In this document: positions 1-10,243 of the stretch, in pieces
How the letters are laid out: each line of letters begins with the position of its first letter
Position numbering within the stretch: position 1 is the first letter of the stretch
Assembly: GCF_030435705.1 (NCBI RefSeq)
Contig: NZ_CP129382.1
Span: 2,637,501 to 2,701,500 of the forward strand
DNA: 64,000 nucleotides
Direction of reading: 5' to 3'
Source of the DNA: Rhizobium sp. SSA_523
GTDB taxonomy: Bacteria; Pseudomonadota; Alphaproteobacteria; Rhizobiales; Rhizobiaceae
The notes under the pieces: generated by a model
Database searches by the model: none
Told to the model about the DNA's origin: nothing
Seen by the model: the letters and a program-made list of their open reading frames with translations, nothing else
Position numbers and translations under genes: made by a program

Positions 1-2
1 CC

Positions 3-749
3 TTCGAGCCGGGCCATGTATGGCTGGCAGGGGCTGGCCCCGGCGATCCGCGTTACCTGACGCTGGAAGTCCTCGATGCGCTGACCAAGGCCGATATCCT
101 GGTGCATGACGCGCTGGTGTCCGACGAGGTGCTGAGCTTCGCCCCGCAGGCGCAGGTTCACTATGCCGGAAAGCGCGGCGGCAAGCCCTCGACCGCGCAG
201 GAGGACATCACCCTGTCGCTGATCCGCCTGGCGCGCCAGGGAAAACGCGTCCTGCGGCTGAAAGGCGGCGATCCCTTCATCTTTGGCCGCGGCGGCGAGG
301 AAGCGGAAGCGCTGGCCCGAGCCGGCATTCCCTTTCGCATCCTGCCCGGCATGACCGCCGCGCTTGCGGCGCTTGCCTCGACTCGCATTCCGGCCACCAT
401 GCGCGGCATGAGCAAGGCGATCACGCTGGCGACCGGCCATGCTGCCGGCGAAGAGGACGATCTCGACTGGGCAGCATTCGCCAGGACGCAGGAGCCGATC
501 GTGATCTACATGGGGCTGAAGAACCTGCCGACGATCAGCCGGCTTCTGATCGATGGCGGACGCGCGCCGGAAACGCCGGCTGCGATCATCATGTCGGCCA
601 CCACGGCAGAGGAAAGACTGCTGACGGCAACGCTTGGCACGCTCGCCTCGGAGGCGGAGCGCCAGGGCTTTGCCGCGCCGGCCCTGATCGTCATCGGCCA
701 CATTGTCGGCATGCGCGATCTGCTGATGCCGCAGGAGCAGCCAAGATGA
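3..749 (+). CDS. cobA: Uroporphyrinogen-III C-methyltransferase (5'-truncated by window edge)
   Basis: SUMT methylates uroporphyrinogen III at C2 and C7 to precorrin-2, the entry to cobalamin and sirohaem. The reading frame is open from base 3 without a start codon, so the N-terminus lies outside the window. The SAM-binding loop reads GAGPGDPRYLTL near the start, and GGDPFIFGRGGEE and TLATGH are the later conserved methyltransferase segments. The 3' end overlaps cobB by ATGA, indicating translational coupling in a cob operon. Family and reaction are well known; placing it in the cobalamin branch rather than sirohaem is inferred from cobB next door. Confidence 0.93.
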   Translation, partial: FEPGHVWLAGAGPGDPRYLTLEVLDALTKADILVHDALVSDEVLSFAPQAQVHYAGKRGGKPSTAQEDITLSLIRLARQGKRVLRLKGGDPFIFGRGGEEAEALARAGIPFRILPGMTAALAALASTRIPATMRGMSKAITLATGHAAGEEDDLDWAAFARTQEPIVIYMGLKNLPTISRLLIDGGRAPETPAAIIMSATTAEERLLTATLGTLASEAERQGFAAPALIVIGHIVGMRDLLMPQEQPR

Positions 750-2062
750 CGAAGGCCCTGATCATCGGCGCACCGCGCTCCGGCTCCGGCAAGACGAGCG
801 TGACCATCGGTCTGCTGCGCGCCTTTGCCCGGCGCGGCATCAGGGTGCGCGGCATCAAGTCCGGACCGGATTATATCGATCCTGGCTTCCACCAGGCGGC
901 GACGGGCATTGCGGGCCTCAATCTCGACAGTTGGGCCATGGAACCGCCGCTTGTACAGCACCTGCTGGCCAATGCGGCAGAGGGTATCGACCTGCTCCTG
1001 ATCGAAAGCGCCATGGGTCTTTTCGACGGCATTGCCGGCGGCGAGGGGCGTACCGGCTCAGCTGCCGATCTCTCCCGGCTGCTCGGCATCCCGGTCCTGC
1101 TGGTGCTCGATATATCCGGCCAAAGCCAGACGGCCGCCGCCGTCGCGGTCGGTTTTCGCCACTACGATCAAAATGTCCGCATGGCCGGCGTGGTGCTGAA
1201 CCGCGCTGGCAGCGAGCGCCACGTGCGTCTCTCCAGGGCGGCGATCGAGTCGGCAGGGCTTTCGGTCGTCGGCGCGGTCCTGCGCGACAGCATGCTGTCG
1301 CTGCCGGAGCGGCATCTGGGCCTTGTGCAGGCCACAGAACATCCGGCGATCGAGAGCCATATCGATCGGCTTGCCGATGCGATGGAGAGCGCGCTGGACC
1401 TGGATGCCATCCTGTCGCTTGCCGTTTCGATCGCGCCGGAGGCCGGCTCGCCGTCTGCGCATCTTTCTCCGCCGGGCCAGCGCATCGCCATCGCCTCCGA
1501 TGCCGCCTTCACCTTTCTCTACCCGCATCTTGGCCATCACTGGCGACAGGCCGGTGCGGAACTCGTGGCCTTTTCGCCGCTTGCCGATGAAGCGCCACCC
1601 GGCCATTGCGATGCCTGCTGGCTGCCAGGCGGCTATCCCGAGCTCTTCGCCGGCCGGATCGCCGCCGCGCACAAATTCAGGGCCGGCCTGGCCGATTTTG
1701 CAGCAACCCGGCCGGTGCATGGCGAGTGCGGCGGCTATATGGTGCTTGGCGAGAGCCTGGAGGATGCCGAGGGGCAAAGACATACGATGACGGGGCTTTT
1801 GTCGCATTCCACCAGCTTTGCCACCCGAAAGATGAATCTCGGCTATCGCCAGGCAACCTTATTGTCGGATGGCGCGCTCGGCCGGGCCGGTCAGGTGATC
1901 CGTGGGCATGAATTCCACTATGCCCGCGTCACGGATGCGGGCCGGGATGAAGCCTTTGCCGCGATTGCCGACGGCACCGGATCACCGATCGGCCTATCCG
2001 GCGGCCGTCGCGCTTTGGTCTCCGGCACGTTTTTCCATGCGATCGCGGCAGTGACCGGCTGA
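746..2062 (+). CDS. cobB: Cobyrinate / hydrogenobyrinate a,c-diamide synthase
   Basis: ATP- and glutamine-dependent amidation of the a and c side chains of the corrin ring. The protein has 438 aa, normal for CobB. It starts with a P-loop (APRSGSGKTS, about residues 9-18) followed by GIKSGPDYIDPGFH, which is typical of CobB/CobQ. The C-terminal class I glutamine amidotransferase half carries CWLPGGYPE and the nucleophile in HGECGGYMVLG (Cys328). The start codon overlaps the cobA stop (ATGA). It ends one base before the converging pbpC stop, so there is no room for a terminator between them. Confidence 0.95.
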   Translation: MTKALIIGAPRSGSGKTSVTIGLLRAFARRGIRVRGIKSGPDYIDPGFHQAATGIAGLNLDSWAMEPPLVQHLLANAAEGIDLLLIESAMGLFDGIAGGEGRTGSAADLSRLLGIPVLLVLDISGQSQTAAAVAVGFRHYDQNVRMAGVVLNRAGSERHVRLSRAAIESAGLSVVGAVLRDSMLSLPERHLGLVQATEHPAIESHIDRLADAMESALDLDAILSLAVSIAPEAGSPSAHLSPPGQRIAIASDAAFTFLYPHLGHHWRQAGAELVAFSPLADEAPPGHCDACWLPGGYPELFAGRIAAAHKFRAGLADFAATRPVHGECGGYMVLGESLEDAEGQRHTMTGLLSHSTSFATRKMNLGYRQATLLSDGALGRAGQVIRGHEFHYARVTDAGRDEAFAAIADGTGSPIGLSGGRRALVSGTFFHAIAAVTG

Positions 2063-4147
2063 CTATTCGACAAAGACCCGGACGGTCGCCGCACCGCCCG
2101 CGGCATCGATCACCGTCAGCGTCGCATAGCCGGCCCCGTCCGGCAGCCATTCGGATATGCGTGTGCGGGAAAGGCTGGACAGCGGCTTGCCATTGGCGAG
2201 CCAGCGGAACGGCGCTCTGCCCCCTTGCAATTTCAAGACAAGCGGCGACAGGCCGATGCCGCCCTGAGCGCCGAGATCCACACGCGCCCCTTCCGGCGGA
2301 TAGACGATCTGCGGTGCCGGTTCGCGGGTGGAGGAGCGCACAAGGCCGCTTGCCGTAACCGCATAGCGACGCTGGCCCACCGGAAGGTCGGACAGAGCCA
2401 GGCGCTGCGCGCCGGGCGGCGGCGACGGATGCGCGGTGATGGCAACGCCGGAGCGCGAAAAGGCATCAAACAGCAAAGGTGCGGCGGTGCCATAGCCGGT
2501 AATTCCGGGCACGGCGCCATTGTCCGGCCGCCCGATCCACACACCCAGGACATAGCGTCCGTCATAACCGACGGACCAGGCGTCGCGATAGCCATAGCTC
2601 GTTCCGGTCTTGTAGGCGATGCCGAGCTGCCGCGCGCCCTGCGGCGGAAGCACATCGGCCAGCACATCCGTGACCGTCCAGACCGCCACGGGATCAAGCA
2701 GGGGCTGCGCCGGTTCGCGGCTGGGCGCTTCATGCACGCCATCGCCGAGGCGCACCGGCCAACCCTGATTGGCGAGGCCCGCATAAAGCTGCACCAGGTC
2801 CTTCAGTGTAAGCCCGACGCCGCCAAGCCCGATCGCCAGTCCCGGCGCTTCGCCGGCCGGAAGCAAGGGGCGAACACCCGCGTTGCGGAAACGCACCATC
2901 AGCTTGGCAGGTCCCACGCCATCGAGCAGCCTGACCGCCGGAACGTTGAGCGACAATTGCAGCGCCTGCCTGACGCTGACATCGCCCTGGTAGCTCATGT
3001 CGAAATTGCGCGGCCGGTAGCCGAAGAAATCCGAGGGCCGGTCCTCGATGATGGTTTCCTGGGCCACCAGCCCGTCCTCGAAGGCCAGGCCGTAGATGAA
3101 GGGCTTCAAGGTCGATCCCGGAGACCGCGGCATCCGCGTCATGTCGATCCAGCCGGAGCGGGATGCATCGAAATAATCGGCCGAACCGACGGATCCGACG
3201 ATGTCCCCGCTGGTCGAATCCGCCATGATCATCGCCACGGAGGTGCGCGGCGGAAGATTGGCAACGGCAGAGGCGGCCGCCGCCTCCAGCCCTTCCTGGA
3301 TGGACTTCCGAAGCGTCGTCGCGTGGCGGTTTTCGACCGGCGCCTTGCGAAGCGCCGCTTCCGCCAGATGCGCGGCGAGTGCGGGCAATTGACGCCGCTC
3401 CCGCGGCACCTCGTGGACGGACGCGCGCGCCACCTCATCCGCGCCCACTTCCTCGACCACGGCCTCGCGGCTGAGGACCCTCTGGCGGGCCGCCCTTGCA
3501 CGATCGGCGAAGCGGTCCGGCCGGCGGGCCTCCGGCGATTGCGGCAGGGCGACCAGCAGCGCCGCCTCCGCCACCGAAAGACGCTTCGGCTCCTTGCCGA
3601 AATAGGCAAGGCTTGCGGCCCTAGCGCCCTCCAGATTGCCGCCATAGGGCGCCAGCGTCAGGTAGAGATCGAGTATCTCCGCCTTCGACAACCGCCGTTC
3701 GATCTGAAGCGCCCGCAGCATCTGCGCGAGCTTTGCCGGCAACGACCGATTGTCGCGCGGCTCCATCAGCCGCGCCACCTGCATCGTCAAGGTCGAGGCG
3801 CCCGAAACGATCCGGCCCTGCGTCAGGAACTGGTAAGCCGCGCGGGCAACGGCATAGGGATCGACCCCGGAATGGGCATAGAAGCGCTGATCCTCATAGG
3901 CCACCAGCATCTTCAGGAAGCGCGGATCCACATCTGCGGCACTGGTTTTCAAACGCCAGAAGCCATCCTTCGTGGCAAAGGCACGCAAAAGGGCACCATC
4001 CGAAGCAAAGACCTCGGCGGAGACCTGCGTGGCGCGCGTCAGAGGCGGTGGAAAGGCACGATCAAGGGCATCGACCGCGGCCAGGCCGGCCGCGGACAAT
4101 ACCGCAATGCCGGCGAGCCCGATCAGCCCTTTCAGCCAGATCCGCAT
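2063..4147 (-). CDS. pbpC: Penicillin-binding protein 1C (bifunctional)
   Basis: Class A PBP with an N-terminal membrane anchor (about residues 7-27), a GT51 glycosyltransferase domain (EDQRFY at 85-90, GASTLTMQVARL at 117-128) and a transpeptidase domain with all three active-site motifs: SxxK as STLK (345-348), SxN as SLN (399-401), and KTGT (513-516). The last 90 or so residues look like the BiPBP_C domain typical of PBP1C. Length is 694 aa. It lies 6 nt downstream of the alpha-2-macroglobulin gene on the same strand, the conserved pairing of pbpC with a bacterial macroglobulin. Acts in periplasmic peptidoglycan synthesis or repair. Confidence 0.95.
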   Translation of the reverse strand: MRIWLKGLIGLAGIAVLSAAGLAAVDALDRAFPPPLTRATQVSAEVFASDGALLRAFATKDGFWRLKTSAADVDPRFLKMLVAYEDQRFYAHSGVDPYAVARAAYQFLTQGRIVSGASTLTMQVARLMEPRDNRSLPAKLAQMLRALQIERRLSKAEILDLYLTLAPYGGNLEGARAASLAYFGKEPKRLSVAEAALLVALPQSPEARRPDRFADRARAARQRVLSREAVVEEVGADEVARASVHEVPRERRQLPALAAHLAEAALRKAPVENRHATTLRKSIQEGLEAAAASAVANLPPRTSVAMIMADSTSGDIVGSVGSADYFDASRSGWIDMTRMPRSPGSTLKPFIYGLAFEDGLVAQETIIEDRPSDFFGYRPRNFDMSYQGDVSVRQALQLSLNVPAVRLLDGVGPAKLMVRFRNAGVRPLLPAGEAPGLAIGLGGVGLTLKDLVQLYAGLANQGWPVRLGDGVHEAPSREPAQPLLDPVAVWTVTDVLADVLPPQGARQLGIAYKTGTSYGYRDAWSVGYDGRYVLGVWIGRPDNGAVPGITGYGTAAPLLFDAFSRSGVAITAHPSPPPGAQRLALSDLPVGQRRYAVTASGLVRSSTREPAPQIVYPPEGARVDLGAQGGIGLSPLVLKLQGGRAPFRWLANGKPLSSLSRTRISEWLPDGAGYATLTVIDAAGGAATVRVFVE

Positions 4148-4153
4148 AGCCGC

Positions 4154-7100
4154 CTACTGCGCCTCCCGCACCTGCATGCGTCCCGTCGCCGTCCGGGCCG
4201 AAAGCTGCGGACGATACATGTCCTCCACAGAGGCCGCAGGATGGTCATACGTGCCGGGTGTCACGGCCCGCACCACATAGGCGAAGGAAAAATCGCGATT
4301 GTCGCCGGCATTGCGGTCGAAGGCGGCGACGAAGCGGTCATTGCGGAACTCCGTATGGGCCGCCTGCACCTCGCCGATCCATTCGAAGTTCGAGAGTTCG
4401 GCGCTGTTGACGAGATTAGGATTGTCGATTTCGAAACCGGCCGGCAGGAGATCCTGCACCAGGATGCGCGAGGCCCAGTCATTCGTCTCGTTGACGCTCA
4501 GAACCACGACATAGCGCTGGTTCTGCTCCACCTCGCTGACACTGACTTCTTCGCCCTCCATGGTGTAATAGGCGCGCGTTATCGCAAAACCCTCGCCCCC
4601 GGCAGCCAGAGGCTGGGCCGGTGCCGCAACCGTGGTCACCACGGCGGAGACCGGGTCGGCGGATCGGTTGGTCAGCGTGACCGGCCTCTGCAGCAGATCG
4701 TCGCCCGTCATCCGGCCGGCATAGCCGCCGCTTTGCTCCGCACCATTGACCGCAACCCGCAGCGTGTCATCCCCCTGCAGCAGGGCGCGGGCGGCGAGCA
4801 GCATCCAGGCCTGTTCCTGGGTGCTCGTATAGCGCTTGTTGCGCCATTCCCTGGCGACAAGCGCCGCCAGTTGCGGCACGATGGCAGGCACGGGCCGGCT
4901 TTCGGCGGCCAGCGCCAGGACCGCTGCCCCGTCACGCAGCAGCGAGCCGTAATCGGCGCGCGACAGGCTGACCTGCTGCAGCGCGGATTGCTCCGTCATC
5001 TGCAGGGCTGCGTTGAACACCGTCTTGGACCGCTGCGCGTCGCCGTAAAGGGCGAGGGCCGCTCCCAGATGAGCCCTCGACAAAGGCGTCGGGAAATCGC
5101 GGAGCATAGTATCGGCATAATAGCGCAGATCGCTGATCGATGCCTTGCGGTTGCGCGCAAGGACATAGAGCGCATAGGCGATCTGGCTTCCCTGATCCTT
5201 GACGTTGACGTCATAGGCCAGCGCGTTCTGCAGATTGTTCAAGGCCTGGACAAGGGCCTGTTCCGGCACGTCATAGCCCTGCTCGCGGGAGCGGGTCAGG
5301 AAATCGGACACATAGGCATCCAGCCATTTGTCGCCATAGCCGGGGCTCCACAAGCCGAAGCTTCCCGAGGAGGACTGATAGGACAGCACGCGATAGATCG
5401 CATCCTGTACGCGCGTCTTGACCGCGGCATCATCGGAAAGACCGCTCTGCTTCGACAGCTGCGACAGATACAGCAGCGGCAGGGCCCGGCTCGTCGTCTG
5501 TTCGGCGCAGCCATAGGGATAGCGGTCGAGCGACATCAACAGCGCCGGTACGTCGAAATCCGCGGCGCGGGTCACGCTCAGCGCCACCGAGGCGCCTTCA
5601 AGCACCGCATCCGCCAGCAGGTTTTCGTCCACCGTCAGGCTCTGGCCTGGCGAAAGCGCAATCACGCGCCGCTCGGTGACCGGCAGGACCGCCGGTCGCA
5701 CCGGCACAGCAAGAACCTGCTCCATCGGCGCCAGGCCATTGCCGGACAGGGTAAGCGTGACGGAACCGTCGCCGGCGCGCAGACCTTTCAGCGGCAGGCG
5801 AAGGCTCTGCTTTCCTCCTGCCTCCAGCCGCACGGCGCGCAGGGCGCCGGCCGCATCGCTCCCGATCACCCCATTGGTGGCGAGCGACAGCTGATATTCT
5901 CCGGCCGGCGCATCGGCATTGGCAATATCGAGACGCAGGCTCGCTTCATCTCCCGGCGCGAGGAAACGCGGCAGGCTGGCGGTCAGCACCACCGGATCGC
6001 GGATCACCACGTCCTTCGTGGCATGGCCGACGCCGCTCTTGCTCCAGGCAACCGCCATGACCCTGGCCGTACCATTGAATTGCGGGATATCGAAGGAGAC
6101 CTTCGCCTTGCCCTCGGCGTCAAGCTTGACGATGCCGGAGAAGAAGGCAACGAGCTTCTCCTTAGGTGGGCTGCCCTGCAGGGCCACGCTGCCGCCGTCG
6201 CCGCCCGTGCGCAACCGGCCAGTGGCTCCCAGCGAACCATCGATCAGACGGCCGTAGATATCGCGGATCTCCAGCCCCAGGCGCCGCTGGCCGAAATACC
6301 AGTCGTCCGGCGCCGGCGGCTCATAACGGGTGAGGTTCAGGATGCCGACATCGACCGCCGCAACCGTGACATAGGCATCTTCGCCGATCCCGGCGCCCGC
6401 TACCTGCACATCGATATCGAGCGGCTGGCGCGGAAGGGTCTTGTCGGGGGCGGCAAGCGACACCGAAAGATCGCGCGCCTGCGGATCGACCTTCAGCCAG
6501 GCGATCCCGATCGCCCGCATCGGCATGCGGCTTTCCTGCGCCTCCCCCGGACGATACAGGGTTGCCGTGACATAGGCTCCGGCGCCGAAATCCTCCGTGA
6601 CCGGGATATCCACTTCTCCGCCGGTCTCGCCGATGGCGACATTCTGCACCGATAGCAGCGTCTCGGCGCCGCTCGTCACCATCAACTGACCCGCATAACG
6701 CGACGAAATCTTCAGCTTCGCCGTTTCGCCGACCCGATAGCTCGGCTTGTCCAGCGCCACGTCCAGCGCGTCCGGCGTCTCCGTCGAACTGGCCGATACG
6801 AACCAGCCGGCATTGAACTCGACGCTGCTGGCCGGGCCATCGGCCGCACCGCTGACCACTTCGAGCCTGTATCGGCCCCATTGCACCGGCAGCGACAGCC
6901 TGCCGCCCTGCGAGGCTTCGACCGAAACCCTGCCATCCGCGACCTGCCGTGTCCGATTGACCGGCTCGTAGCGCCAGGAGCTGCCTTCCCGGTACCACTG
7001 ATAGTCGCGTTCGATCTTGACGAGTTTCCAGTGCAGATCCTCGGCCGATTTGCGCAAGCCGTCGTCGCCGATCATGACGAGGTTGAAATTGGCCACGGCA

Positions 7101-9613
7101 TTTTCGGCAAGATCGCCGGAAAACTCGGGCTTGATGCCGATCCGGTCGCCATCGGCGCGCACCGGTAATGTCAGCTTGCGTTCGACGGCGCGGCCGCCGC
7201 CTTCCTTCAGCCGAACGACAATATCGGCATCGGTCAGCTGGGTCGTATAGGCCAGCTCGCTCAGTCCGGCGTCGAAGCGCGTCTTGCCCTCCTCGTCCAG
7301 CACGCCCAGTTCGTCGAGCGGCAGGCGCTCGGCTTCGCTCGCCTCCTCATCCGCCAGACCGAAGAGATAGCCCTTATAGGCTTCACGTTCCCGGACATGC
7401 CGCAGAACGATCTCGCCCTCCAGCGCGAGACCGGCGGCAGGCGCGCCATAAAGATAGCGGCCGTCCACCGTCACCCAGGTCTCATCGCCGACGATGATCT
7501 CCTTTGCCTCGCTCGCGAGATCGAACTCGATGCGATCCGGCACGAAATCGTCGACGAGGAAGCGCTTTTCCGCAATCGGAGAGCCTTTGGGATCGGTGAA
7601 GACCTGCAAGGTCCAGGTGCCGCGCATCGATGTGGCAAGCGTCGGCAGGTCGACGGCATAGCCGCCCAACAGACCACTGCCGCTCATGCGCCGGTCTTCG
7701 ACCCCGTCGGGGCGCAGGAAGACGAACGTCAGCGGAAGCGTGTCGATGGCCTGTGCCGCCGTGTCGCGCGCCAGAAGCGCGGCATGCACGGTCTCGCCCG
7801 GGCGATAGATGCCGCGCTCCGTCCAGGCATAGACGTCGATGGCGCCGGGCGCAGGCCGTCCGGTCACGCCGCGATCGGACAGATCGAAACCGGCGCGGCT
7901 CATGTCGAGGAACACGTAATCCTCACCGGATCTGGCAGCGGTGAGAACGGCCGGCACCATGGCTGCCGTGCCCCGCATCAGGCCGGCGCTGAAGACGGCG
8001 CGGCCCTGATCATCGGTCTTGGCGCTGCCGAGAACCTCGTTGTTCTTGGCAAGCAGCTGCAGGTCGACACCCGTGACCGGCTGCGCCGTTGACAGGGAAC
8101 GCACGAAGACATTCAGCCCGTCCGTACCGGCATAGGTCGACAGGCCGAGATCGGACACGACGAACCATTGAGTGGCCCGATTGTCCCATTCATTGGTTGC
8201 ACCAGTGCCGGCCGTCGCCGTCAGGACATAGACGCCCGGCTTGCGCTTCGGCAGCACTTCGTCGACCGGGAAGCTGGTCACCACGTCCTTGTTGACGTCC
8301 TGGGCAAGGTCGATCGATCCCTGCCAGACCAGTTCGCCATTGTTGTTCTGGATCTGGTCGGCGCTATAGCCGTCCATCTGGGTGAGGAATTGCGACTGGG
8401 CGAGCAGCGGGGCAATATTGCGGTCGCCGATCCGAAAGAGCTTGAGATTGGCGCTGCTGGTATTGACCGAGACCAGCGGGATGCCGCGCCGCGCCGTGGA
8501 CGGCAGGACGAAACTGTCGCCGGTAAAGCGCACGGCGGGGGAGCGATCCTTGACATAGACGTCAAGATCCACCGTGGCCTGCAGGTCTTCGCCGACAAGC
8601 GAGGGAAGGCCGCGGCGCAAGGCAAGCTTGTAGCGCTCTCCATGCGCCAGTCCCTCGACGCAGATCTGCTGGTCCTTTGCCTCGACCGCCTTGGGAGCTG
8701 CTCCGTTCAGCGTGACGAAGCTGGAATAATCCACGCCGAACTTCACAAGCTTCTCGGAAAACTGGACGCAGGCGCGGGGGCTTGCCGCATCCGCATCGAC
8801 GGAATGATCGACAACCCGGAAACCCCAGCGCTCCTTCATATCATTGTAGCGCGCCTGCACCGTACGGGACGCCACGAGGTCAAGGCTCTGCTGCAAGGCA
8901 TCGATCGCGCCCCGGTGGTTCTCCTGCGCCTCCAGGGCCTCGCCCAGCTGTGCCAGGGTCTCGGCGCGCTGTGGTGCCGTGCGGGAGGCCTCATAGCCAT
9001 TGATGGAGGCAAGCAGCGCCTTGGTCGTCCACTCGCTATCGCCGCGGATCGTGCCGGCCGCGCGCGCCATCTCGATCCACAGATCGGCGGAGTCCGGCTC
9101 TATGGAAAGAGCGCCGGTCAAGGCTGCGACGGCGCCCGCCACATTGCCGTTCACCAGTTCCAGCTGCGCCAGTGCCTTGAGGCTTTCGAGCCCCTGGCCG
9201 GACAATTCGGCAGGGACTTCCAGGCCATTTGAAAGATCGCTCGCCTGCTGGGCAAGATCGGCCGAGACGAAGGGCAAGGCAGGTGGCGCGCCGAGATCCG
9301 GCTCGGCTCCGGCCACGACCACCTTGCCCGCCACGGCTCCGGTGAAATCGTTCTTCTGGCCGTAATCCGATTTCAGGAAGCACCACTTCGCCTTGACGTT
9401 GTAGGTGAAGGCGCGGCAGGAGCCGTCTTTCAGGCAGGCCGTTTCGCATTGCGCCTGAGACAGGTTCTTTTCCGTGCGCAGATCGAAGCCCGGATAATCC
9501 GCGCCCTCCGACAGCTCGATCTGCCTCTGCGTCTGCTGCGCCGGGACAGGTGGCGCCAGAAGGCCGAAGACGGCCAGAAGAGAGATCCCGAACCACGCGC
9601 GCTTAGACATCAT
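4154..9613 (-). CDS. Alpha-2-macroglobulin family protein with N-terminal PAN/Apple-like module
   Basis: Very large (1819 aa) periplasmic protein with a clear Sec signal peptide (about residues 1-25, ending PVPAQQ). Unlike E. coli YfhM there is no lipobox Cys, so it may be soluble. Residues about 35-95 form a Cys-rich PAN/Apple-like module. The body has macroglobulin domains, including the YRPGETVHAALLARD bait-adjacent region. A thioester motif CAEQ (YPYGCAEQTT, near residue 1365) keeps the Cys and Gln needed to trap proteases. Bacterial macroglobulins are thought to protect the envelope together with PBP1C, whose gene follows 6 nt downstream. Trapping function is inferred from the family. 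Confidence 0.92.
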   Translation of the reverse strand: MMSKRAWFGISLLAVFGLLAPPVPAQQTQRQIELSEGADYPGFDLRTEKNLSQAQCETACLKDGSCRAFTYNVKAKWCFLKSDYGQKNDFTGAVAGKVVVAGAEPDLGAPPALPFVSADLAQQASDLSNGLEVPAELSGQGLESLKALAQLELVNGNVAGAVAALTGALSIEPDSADLWIEMARAAGTIRGDSEWTTKALLASINGYEASRTAPQRAETLAQLGEALEAQENHRGAIDALQQSLDLVASRTVQARYNDMKERWGFRVVDHSVDADAASPRACVQFSEKLVKFGVDYSSFVTLNGAAPKAVEAKDQQICVEGLAHGERYKLALRRGLPSLVGEDLQATVDLDVYVKDRSPAVRFTGDSFVLPSTARRGIPLVSVNTSSANLKLFRIGDRNIAPLLAQSQFLTQMDGYSADQIQNNNGELVWQGSIDLAQDVNKDVVTSFPVDEVLPKRKPGVYVLTATAGTGATNEWDNRATQWFVVSDLGLSTYAGTDGLNVFVRSLSTAQPVTGVDLQLLAKNNEVLGSAKTDDQGRAVFSAGLMRGTAAMVPAVLTAARSGEDYVFLDMSRAGFDLSDRGVTGRPAPGAIDVYAWTERGIYRPGETVHAALLARDTAAQAIDTLPLTFVFLRPDGVEDRRMSGSGLLGGYAVDLPTLATSMRGTWTLQVFTDPKGSPIAEKRFLVDDFVPDRIEFDLASEAKEIIVGDETWVTVDGRYLYGAPAAGLALEGEIVLRHVREREAYKGYLFGLADEEASEAERLPLDELGVLDEEGKTRFDAGLSELAYTTQLTDADIVVRLKEGGGRAVERKLTLPVRADGDRIGIKPEFSGDLAENAVANFNLVMIGDDGLRKSAEDLHWKLVKIERDYQWYREGSSWRYEPVNRTRQVADGRVSVEASQGGRLSLPVQWGRYRLEVVSGAADGPASSVEFNAGWFVSASSTETPDALDVALDKPSYRVGETAKLKISSRYAGQLMVTSGAETLLSVQNVAIGETGGEVDIPVTEDFGAGAYVTATLYRPGEAQESRMPMRAIGIAWLKVDPQARDLSVSLAAPDKTLPRQPLDIDVQVAGAGIGEDAYVTVAAVDVGILNLTRYEPPAPDDWYFGQRRLGLEIRDIYGRLIDGSLGATGRLRTGGDGGSVALQGSPPKEKLVAFFSGIVKLDAEGKAKVSFDIPQFNGTARVMAVAWSKSGVGHATKDVVIRDPVVLTASLPRFLAPGDEASLRLDIANADAPAGEYQLSLATNGVIGSDAAGALRAVRLEAGGKQSLRLPLKGLRAGDGSVTLTLSGNGLAPMEQVLAVPVRPAVLPVTERRVIALSPGQSLTVDENLLADAVLEGASVALSVTRAADFDVPALLMSLDRYPYGCAEQTTSRALPLLYLSQLSKQSGLSDDAAVKTRVQDAIYRVLSYQSSSGSFGLWSPGYGDKWLDAYVSDFLTRSREQGYDVPEQALVQALNNLQNALAYDVNVKDQGSQIAYALYVLARNRKASISDLRYYADTMLRDFPTPLSRAHLGAALALYGDAQRSKTVFNAALQMTEQSALQQVSLSRADYGSLLRDGAAVLALAAESRPVPAIVPQLAALVAREWRNKRYTSTQEQAWMLLAARALLQGDDTLRVAVNGAEQSGGYAGRMTGDDLLQRPVTLTNRSADPVSAVVTTVAAPAQPLAAGGEGFAITRAYYTMEGEEVSVSEVEQNQRYVVVLSVNETNDWASRILVQDLLPAGFEIDNPNLVNSAELSNFEWIGEVQAAHTEFRNDRFVAAFDRNAGDNRDFSFAYVVRAVTPGTYDHPAASVEDMYRPQLSARTATGRMQVREAQ

Positions 9614-9789
9614 GTCCCCCCGAAAGCTGGCGGCATTTGGCCTCAGTTGTCTGCCGCAAACGTCCGGTTGTCAATTGAAAGAGATCAGCGATCCCCGAAG
9701 CTTGCCGATGCGGAGCGCTTAGCATCGCGGTGGATTTGCGGCCTGCTCGCTGCTACACCGGCCAAGGATGAGGAAGGTGGCAGGCGCTC

Positions 9790-10176
9790 ATGCAAGAGAC
9801 CGAGAGAAAATCGATCCGGCCGGTGCTGAGGCTCGACCTTGCCCCGGAGGATCGGCTGGGCCGCGGCAAGATCGAACTTCTCGAGCATATCCGCCGGACG
9901 GGCTCGATCTCGGCCGCCGGCCGCGCCATGGACATGTCCTATAGGCGCGCCTGGCTGCTCGTCGATGCGCTCAACCACATGTTTCTCGAGCCGGCCGTCG
10001 AACCGCAGCGGGGCGGCAAACAGGGCGGCGGCGCGCAGCTGACCGCCTTCGGCGAGCGGCTGATTGCGCAATTCCGCGAAATGGAACGCAAGGCCGAGGC
10101 GGCGATCCAAGCGGAACTGGAATGGCTTGAACGCAGCCGCAGAGACGATGGGGAAAAAGACGATCGCGCTGGCTGA
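9790..10176 (+). CDS. ModE-type molybdate-responsive regulator, DNA-binding domain only
   Basis: 128 aa, winged-helix domain as in the N-terminus of ModE (KIELLEHIRRTGSISAAG, then MSYRRAWLLVDALN). The C-terminal molybdate-binding (molbindin/TOBE) domains of full ModE, about 260 aa, are absent: the protein ends after a charged helix. Such short ModE proteins are common in alphaproteobacteria, but how they sense molybdate is unclear. It lies near modABC (11.0-13.8 kb) and probably controls it. A candidate operator is at 13860-13877. Transcribed away from the macroglobulin gene across a 176 nt intergenic region. Confidence 0.85.
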   Translation: MQETERKSIRPVLRLDLAPEDRLGRGKIELLEHIRRTGSISAAGRAMDMSYRRAWLLVDALNHMFLEPAVEPQRGGKQGGGAQLTAFGERLIAQFREMERKAEAAIQAELEWLERSRRDDGEKDDRAG

Positions 10177-10243
10177 TCGGGCATGCGAGGATCAGGCAGC
10201 GGAGCCGGACAGGCCGGTCCCGCGTCAGCCCTCATGCTCTCAG

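Noticed and set aside
2225..6655. Very long open frame (1476 codons) on the plus strand
   Set aside because: Antisense to pbpC and the macroglobulin gene, both certain. The product is Arg/His/Gly-rich without any domain; long antisense frames are common in GC-rich genes.
8168..9232. 354-codon plus-strand frame
   Set aside because: Shadow of the macroglobulin gene, same reasoning.
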